DNA of 64,000 nt from Agromyces mediolanus (GTDB lineage Bacteria > Actinomycetota > Actinomycetes > Actinomycetales > Microbacteriaceae), in assembly GCF_023715325.1 (NCBI RefSeq), contig NZ_JAMBNX010000004.1, positions 1-64,000 of the forward strand. Reading direction: 5' to 3'. The notes beneath the pieces are model-generated. The model was not told the DNA's origin and ran no database searches. It was given only the letters and a program-made list of their open reading frames with translations. This document shows, piece by piece, positions 59,545 through 64,000 of the stretch; within the stretch, counting starts at the first letter, position 1; the number at the start of each line of letters is the position of its first letter. Made by a program: the position numbers and the translations under genes.

Positions 59545-60036
59545 TCACTGCCTCACCAACCGCGTCCAGCCCTTGGAGCTGTCGAGATCGGGAATGATGT
59601 CGAGCGTCCCCTGGAACCCGAGGACGCCTCGCCAGAGACGAAGGCTGCGTCCCCCGCCGGGCTGGATCACCGCCAACGGATCCGTCGAGGTGACGACGAC
59701 CGACATCGGCTGCACGGAATCGATCGACCACTCTCCATGGAAGTCCTCGATCGGATGCGGCTTCGGCACGCGCCCCTCGGACGGACTCGTCGAGAGTACG
59801 AGGTTCTCCGAACGAACGGATCCGTCTCGCTCGAAGGTGAGCGTCCCACCGCTCCCGGTGCCCCACACACCGACCACGTCATCCGTGCTGAGCGGCAAAC
59901 CTGACACGATCGGGGGCATCACATAGACGAACCCGAAAGCTGCGACCGCTACGAACCACACGGAAGACCACAGGATGACCCGCTTGAGTCGCATCCGCGC
60001 CGGCGCACGCAAAGCCGCCTCGATCGGGCCGCTCAC
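59545..60036 (-). CDS. single-helix protein with lipocalin-like strand motif, paralogue 1
   Basis: A 163-residue protein. A membrane helix near residue 30 (VILWSSVWFVAVAAFGFVYV) is followed by VVGVWGTGSGGTLTFERDGS, a G.W..G.GGT....DG pattern, and a beta-rich remainder ending LDSSKGWTRLVRQ. The GTG at 60036 is chosen because GGAG lies 8 bases upstream. It has the same length and layout as the frameshifted gene upstream, so the pair is a tandem duplication. Likely membrane-tethered. Function unknown; a role in toxin immunity is inferred from context. Confidence 0.65.
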   Translation of the reverse strand: MSGPIEAALRAPARMRLKRVILWSSVWFVAVAAFGFVYVMPPIVSGLPLSTDDVVGVWGTGSGGTLTFERDGSVRSENLVLSTSPSEGRVPKPHPIEDFHGEWSIDSVQPMSVVVTSTDPLAVIQPGGGRSLRLWRGVLGFQGTLDIIPDLDSSKGWTRLVRQ

Positions 60037-60227
60037 CCGAACAACTCCGTCGCACACAGCGTTCTGAGTTGCTTGAGCTGCCGCTCAGTCTCACGCCGGT
60101 TCACGCGAGTTCCCACGATCGCACGGCACTCGACACTTGCTCGGCGCTTCCCGCCAACACAACGTGGAACGGCACGGCCGGCCCGGTCAGGTCACTTCTT
60201 CCGCTCCTACGCGACGTCGCCACGGGA

Positions 60228-60718
60228 TCACTCCGTCCGCCTGACGAATCGGTCCTCGCCGCGAGCAGAATCAATGTCCGCCACCAGCACAAGGGTGAGC
60301 TGACCCCAGATGTCACGAGCGGAGAACAGCTGGAGCGTTGCCTCGTCCGTGTCGGAGACTTCGACCCACAGCTCGTTCTCGGCCGCGAACCAGTGCGCCA
60401 GGATCCGCTCCCGGAGACCAGTTGAGTCACATCGGGGCGAAAGCCCGACCAATCCCGCAACTCGACGTCGTGGACCTCCGCAGTGCCGTCAGCGCTGATC
60501 TCGATCGTTCCGCCGGTGGTCTTGCCCACCCAGGTACCCACGACCTCTCGGTCGCTCAACGGCTGCCCTCCCATGGACGTCGCGTTGATCTGAGCGAACA
60601 CGAACGCGTACCCCATCAGGCAGGCGACCACGAGCGCAGTGGCCCACACCCACGTCCGCTTCCACCACGGTCTGCCGATCCGGGCCACCGGCATCCGGTC
60701 AATGCTCCCAATCGCCAT
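60228..60718 (-). pseudogene. frameshifted single-helix protein, paralogue 2
   Basis: The start (ATG at 60718) encodes WVWATALVVACLMGYAFVFA, then VVGTWVGKTTGGTIEISADG as in its paralogue, up to SGSGSWRTGSRP. The frame is then lost, and the continuation ENELWVEVSDTDEATLQLFS to VRRTE lies one frame away. Total 491 bases; one extra C in the CC at 60381-60382 gives 492 bases and 163 residues, exactly the paralogue's length. This is strong evidence that a single C is missing. It may be real decay or a sequencing error. Confidence 0.75.
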
Positions 60719-60721
60719 CCC

Positions 60722-61153
60722 CTACGACCCCGTCTCTGAGTGCGACTGCTGCGCTCGTTCGTAGACGGCCACGTACCGCCAGTACGCGATCCCGACGATC
60801 AGCGTGATGAGCGACAAGAACCAGATCGGCGGGAACTGGAAGGTGATCGGCCACCAGATAGCCAACGCCACGACCGGTCCTCCGAGGAGGCCGCCGACGA
60901 CGGCGAGCCAGAGCGACGACATCCGATCGATCGAAGCGAGCCGTCTGCAGGCGATCATGATCGACCCGACGAGCATCAGCACCGACAGGAGGACGCAGAA
61001 GTACGCGGCGCCGACGAAGATCGCCCAGAAGAGCATGACCGGGTTCCGGACCGCCTCCACGATGATCACGGCGAGCACGCTCGTACCGGCGATCACGCCG
61101 CCCAAGTACGTGTACGCGAGGAACGGCGACCAGCGCAACGACCTGACGATCAT
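60722..61153 (-). CDS. four-helix small membrane protein
   Basis: A 143-residue integral membrane protein with four helices (YLGGVIAGTSVLAVIIVEAV; PVMLFWAIFVGAAYFCVLLS; WLAVVGGLLGGPVVALAIWW; WFLSLITLIVGIAYWRYVAV). No family recognised. It ends 3 bp before the next gene's start, so it is co-transcribed with the array. Small multi-helix proteins of this kind can be immunity proteins against pore-forming or membrane toxins, but that is a guess. Confidence 0.6.
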   Translation of the reverse strand: MIVRSLRWSPFLAYTYLGGVIAGTSVLAVIIVEAVRNPVMLFWAIFVGAAYFCVLLSVLMLVGSIMIACRRLASIDRMSSLWLAVVGGLLGGPVVALAIWWPITFQFPPIWFLSLITLIVGIAYWRYVAVYERAQQSHSETGS

Positions 61154-61314
61154 TGCGCTTCCACTCGGACTACGCGGCCACCATCGCGCTCGTAGGCGTA
61201 GCGGAGCTCCACCTCGCCGCCATGATCGACCAACACGGCCTCCTCCGTGTATGCCGACGGCGGAGGAGAGAGCGGCCCGAGTGGGATCTTCGTGTTCCTC
61301 GAACCACTCATCGC

Positions 61315-61719
61315 TCAGCGCTCTCCCTCGGTCGGGTCGATCAAGAAGACGGGCGCCTCCGACTCGATCGTGAGCGTGCCGAAGTCGCCGACGACGACGT
61401 ACGCCTCGCCCACCTTCGAGAAGGAGTCGATGGAGCCGAGGTCCGTTTCGCCGGACGGGTCGATGCCCGCACGTACCAGGCCATCAGCCGACCAGAGCAG
61501 CGTTCGGATCGAGTCGAACACGAGCGCGCCGCGCCGGTAGCAGTACTGCTCACCCGGCGGGGGCGGCGCAAACTCGGGATGCGACTCCGTCAGCACCGCA
61601 TCGACGCGGAACACGATCCGGTCGGCGTGCCGAACGATCTCCAGCACCCAGCTGTCTTCGAAGGAGAGATCCTCCAGGCCAGGGATGCCCGAGTAGTCGA
61701 CCGTCTCGCCCGCGCTCAT
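61315..61719 (-). CDS. small hypothetical protein of the immunity array
   Basis: A 134-residue soluble acidic protein of unknown family (LEDLSFEDSWVLEIVRHADR; VFRVDAVLTESHPEFAPPPP; FGTLTIESEAPVFLIDPTEG). The ATG overlaps the stop of the gene upstream (ATGA). Strand-rich, no signal peptide. Its size, acidity and coupling suggest an immunity protein. Confidence 0.6.
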   Translation of the reverse strand: MSAGETVDYSGIPGLEDLSFEDSWVLEIVRHADRIVFRVDAVLTESHPEFAPPPPGEQYCYRRGALVFDSIRTLLWSADGLVRAGIDPSGETDLGSIDSFSKVGEAYVVVGDFGTLTIESEAPVFLIDPTEGER

Positions 61720-62546
61720 CCGCCCCACTTCAAGTACCGCCCGCCGCCTGGTCGCGCCCCGAACGCCCGGAACGCGAACGACTCGATGACGTCGGCCCAC
61801 TCGGCGGGACTGCGCCTCGTCTCATCCACCCGCAGCTCCGCCCCGCTGGCGTCGGCAACGCCGTAGATGTCGCGCGCGCCACTGCGGGTCAGGATGTTGG
61901 CAAAGTGGACGGTGTCCTCGTAGCCGAACCACGCGATCACGGCGCCAGCGCCGAGGGCCTGCGCGAGATACGCGCCTACGGCGTCCTCCACCTCGTCAGG
62001 GAGCCCGCTGAACCTCAGGTCGTACTCAAAGCACAGGAACTCTGGGGAGAAAGACTCCAGGTCCTCCAGCTCGTACGTCCGCACACTATCGGGCTCCGGA
62101 GCGAACCGGATGGCGGGCACAGCTCCGCCGGCGCTCCGGGGCCAGAACGTGAACAGGCTCAGCGTCCGCGTCGCCGACCCCCATGACACCGCGTCATCGA
62201 AGCGGTCCATGCGAGCTCCGCCGTATGCCTCGTCAAAGGCCACGACCGCCTCCACCGCGACGGACCGGATCTCACTCCACTCATCGCTGCCGAGATCATC
62301 GAACCGCCACCCGAGCGTGTCAGAGTCCAGCATGCCGTCAAGACGCCGGCACAGAGACTCGCAGCGCGGAGCCCTCCGGCGCAGTTCGCCAGCCAGGGGA
62401 ACGAAGTAGCCATCGAACTCGAGAGCAAGCTCATCGAGCAGGTCCGCTGTGCCGAGTGCTGTCAGGTACCTCATCTGATCAGCGGGAGGAGACGCGAGCC
62501 GGGTCAGGGCGTCCCGGAACGCGGATACGAACGCTCGCGTTGTCAC
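61716..62546 (-). CDS. hypothetical protein of the immunity array
   Basis: A 276-residue soluble protein, acidic, Asp/Glu/Ala-rich (TALGTADLLDELALEFDGYF; EAVVAFDEAYGGARMDRFDD; FSPEFLCFEYDLRFSGLPDE). No family recognised; the C-terminal part (GAVIAWFGYEDTVHFANILT) is strand-rich. GTG start with AGGG upstream, coupled to the next gene by ATGA. Placed between the Imm52-like gene and the small acidic protein. Confidence 0.6.
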   Translation of the reverse strand: MTTRAFVSAFRDALTRLASPPADQMRYLTALGTADLLDELALEFDGYFVPLAGELRRRAPRCESLCRRLDGMLDSDTLGWRFDDLGSDEWSEIRSVAVEAVVAFDEAYGGARMDRFDDAVSWGSATRTLSLFTFWPRSAGGAVPAIRFAPEPDSVRTYELEDLESFSPEFLCFEYDLRFSGLPDEVEDAVGAYLAQALGAGAVIAWFGYEDTVHFANILTRSGARDIYGVADASGAELRVDETRRSPAEWADVIESFAFRAFGARPGGGRYLKWGG

Positions 62547-62700
62547 GGGATCATCCCTGCCACGTCCCCACTTCGTCGATTCACCCGCCCAAGGGCTGTG
62601 GCCCCCTGGTGGCCGCCAACAAGTCCTATCCCAACCGCAGGCGCCCCGCAGGAGCCGGGATGTCTGGAGCATACTCGGCCTTCATGCACCGTATTGCGGC

Positions 62701-63405
62701 CTAGCGAACGAACGGGATCGGGGCCAACATGCCAAGCGCCCGCAACCTCGCACGAAGCTCGACAACGTTCTCAGCGTCAACGTCTGCAATCGAATTCGCG
62801 CTCGCAAAGAGCACGCCTTCACCTACGCGCTCACCAAAGCCAAGTGCGGGCGCATCCGACGCGTGCTGCAGGTACGTCAACCATCCGATGGCCGGTTCCC
62901 GTGGAGCCGGCGATTGCGCGACGTGCAGGTCGTGCGTCACCCAGGTGGCCCAGTCCGGAGCCCACGCCTCCACGACCGCCTTCATCAGCGCTTGCCCCAC
63001 ATCCAGCGAGTACAACCCCGCTGAGCTCGCATCCAGCTCAGGAAGATTCAGCACGAAGCTGTTCAAGACCGACGGCGTACTCGGATCAGCACCAGCAGTG
63101 AGGCTGAGTCCAATCGCTGGGCGGGTGCCGTTCCACGCCCCAAGTGAGAACCCGAGATCCTCGATGATCGCACCGTCGTCATCCCGGTTCCGCCCGCGCT
63201 CAAGGAGCGCAGTCAAGGACGCTTCACTCACGTCAATCGGCGTCTTCGCCGACTTCCTACTCCCCCCACGCTGGAACCAGGTTCTCAGGGCAGGATGTAG
63301 GCCCGCCATCGCGGCCAAGCACGAAGCGAGACGCTCGGCAATCTCCGCCGACGACTCCACCCGCCCACCCCAATAGGCACCCAGGAATGAACTCTGCACT
63401 GACAC
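62701..63405 (-). CDS. Imm52-like immunity protein
   Basis: A 234-residue protein matching the immunity protein 52 family: LGAYWGGRVESSAEIAERLA, then LHPALRTWFQRGGSRKSAKT, LLERGRNRDDDGAIIEDLGF and SLGAWNG. The order YWG.R.ES, F..W, GRNR and ELGFSL.WNG is the family's fingerprint. It acts in the cytoplasm by binding a toxin domain of a polymorphic toxin system. The GTG at 63405 (AAGG upstream) is preferred to ATGs further upstream. The cognate toxin is not in the window. Confidence 0.72.
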   Translation of the reverse strand: MSVQSSFLGAYWGGRVESSAEIAERLASCLAAMAGLHPALRTWFQRGGSRKSAKTPIDVSEASLTALLERGRNRDDDGAIIEDLGFSLGAWNGTRPAIGLSLTAGADPSTPSVLNSFVLNLPELDASSAGLYSLDVGQALMKAVVEAWAPDWATWVTHDLHVAQSPAPREPAIGWLTYLQHASDAPALGFGERVGEGVLFASANSIADVDAENVVELRARLRALGMLAPIPFVR

Positions 63406-63594
63406 GTCTCTACCTTGCCGGAACATGGACAACATTGATCCCTGAGATTGGGTGATAGCTCCTTCGGGATCTGCGCCCATCGCTGCGCGCGTCCTCCACC
63501 CGGCCTGCCAATGAGGCACTACCGAATCGACTAGGTGTAGGCGACGTCTCGCCGGTGCCGTTCGTCATCCATGCCAGCCACCACGCCAGCCGAA

Positions 63595-63999
63595 CTACTT
63601 TCGACGCTTCAGTAAAACGGTCGCTTCCTTGCCGAAAACGGGGTCGCTCCGGAGGGAGTCAACGACTTCGCGTCCGCGGTCTTCGCCGACGTTGAGGATC
63701 GGGCGGATGAAGTAGATCCGGGACTGACCGCGTTCCTCAACGGACAAAAACTCGATCAGGTCGTCGAGTTGCTCCTTCGTCGCACAGGCAGCCAGCGCGA
63801 CCGCCGTGCCTTCTTCCTCGCCCGCATCCCTGGCATTCAGCCAGCGCTCCTTGAGCCGCGTCCAGAAAGCCACCGAGGGCTTCACCGCCAACGCTCGGCC
63901 CAAGCTCTCCATCACGCGTGCGGGATAGCCACCGCGCTCCAGATGCTCCATCAGCACCGGCAGCGCGGCCAGATAGGGCTCCGAGGTGTTCACCAGATC
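63595..63999 (-). CDS. helical repeat protein, 5' end outside the window
   Basis: At least 134 residues of a helical, HEAT-like protein (TSEPYLAALPVLMEHLERGG; KPSVAFWTRLKERWLNARDA; ATKEQLDDLIEFLSVEERGQ; SDPVFGKEATVLLKRRK). The frame stays open to the right edge, so the true start may lie beyond 64000; GTG at 63993 is the only start codon near the edge. Lower GC content than the left part of the window. Probably part of the immunity/toxin locus. Function unknown. Confidence 0.6.
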   Translation of the reverse strand, partial: DLVNTSEPYLAALPVLMEHLERGGYPARVMESLGRALAVKPSVAFWTRLKERWLNARDAGEEEGTAVALAACATKEQLDDLIEFLSVEERGQSRIYFIRPILNVGEDRGREVVDSLRSDPVFGKEATVLLKRRK

Positions 64000-64000
64000 C

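Noticed and set aside
61153..61866. Rightward open frame of 237 codons in the immunity array
   Set aside because: It overlaps two leftward genes with good coupling and start sites, and its own sequence has the composition of an antisense shadow.
1..64000. tRNA, rRNA, insertion sequences, attachment sites, replication origin
   Set aside because: None recognised on either strand; no transposase or integrase coding sequence was found.

Overview
The window comes from a high-GC actinobacterium. The base composition (GC near 70% or above, C/G in almost every third codon position), the many GTG starts, the GTGA/ATGA/TGATG gene overlaps, a DUF3073 gene, LAXTG-type (class E) sortase signals and sugar ABC operons lacking their own ATPase all fit the family Microbacteriaceae; a genus such as Agromyces or a relative is a guess. 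No rRNA, tRNA, CRISPR array, transposase or prophage was recognised.

Left part (1-26 kb): a copper block opens the window: a CsoR-type operator, a CPH-type copper ATPase, then on the other strand an HAE1-type RND pump, a small His/Ala-rich membrane protein and a DUF305 lipoprotein, with a GntR/UTRA regulator and a gene-free, repeat-filled stretch (4300-5188) between them. Next come surface proteins: an Ala/Gly-rich secreted protein, a wall-anchored protein with six Cys-less chaplin-like repeats, and a phytase/esterase-like wall protein. Regulator/target pairs follow, each with a visible operator: MocR and a YczE-type membrane protein, a TipA-type MerR, and a DUF4097-PadR operon. Then a FluC fluoride-channel pair, CopC with a membrane partner, a KimA-like permease, a DUF1801 protein, an EamA transporter, a flavin monooxygenase and DUF3073.

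Middle (28.2-43.8 kb): a large carbohydrate/sugar-acid catabolic locus built of two leftward operons and one rightward operon. One leftward operon carries an FAH-family hydrolase, a GH4 glycosidase, an IlvD/Edd dehydratase, a Rossmann protein and a PfkB kinase. The other carries a solute-binding lipoprotein, two permeases, a hydroxyacid dehydrogenase, a DeoR regulator, a class II aldolase, a small protein and a NodB-like protein lacking the usual catalytic Asp. The rightward operon carries a SIS isomerase, a tautomerase-like protein and a second PfkB kinase. Low-GC decamer repeats in both main promoter regions are candidate DeoR operators.

Right part: an alpha/beta hydrolase with a GbsR/MarR regulator and a clear operator over the hydrolase start; a two-component system; a 1129-residue fibronectin-type-III wall protein; a possible purM-LLM-SDR-photolyase operon; and a leaderless divergent partner of purM. 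From 56.1 kb to the right edge lies a one-strand array of about a dozen small genes that includes Imm8-like and Imm52-like immunity proteins and two tandem paralogue pairs. Three members are broken by loss of a single C in a C run.

The most unusual structural signal is a 28-bp palindrome (arm TTGCCCGACTTTCA followed by its reverse complement) present seven times, always near a stop codon. Three of the copies form a tandem array with a 48-bp period. It is probably a sequence-conserved bidirectional terminator or a dispersed element that took on that role.
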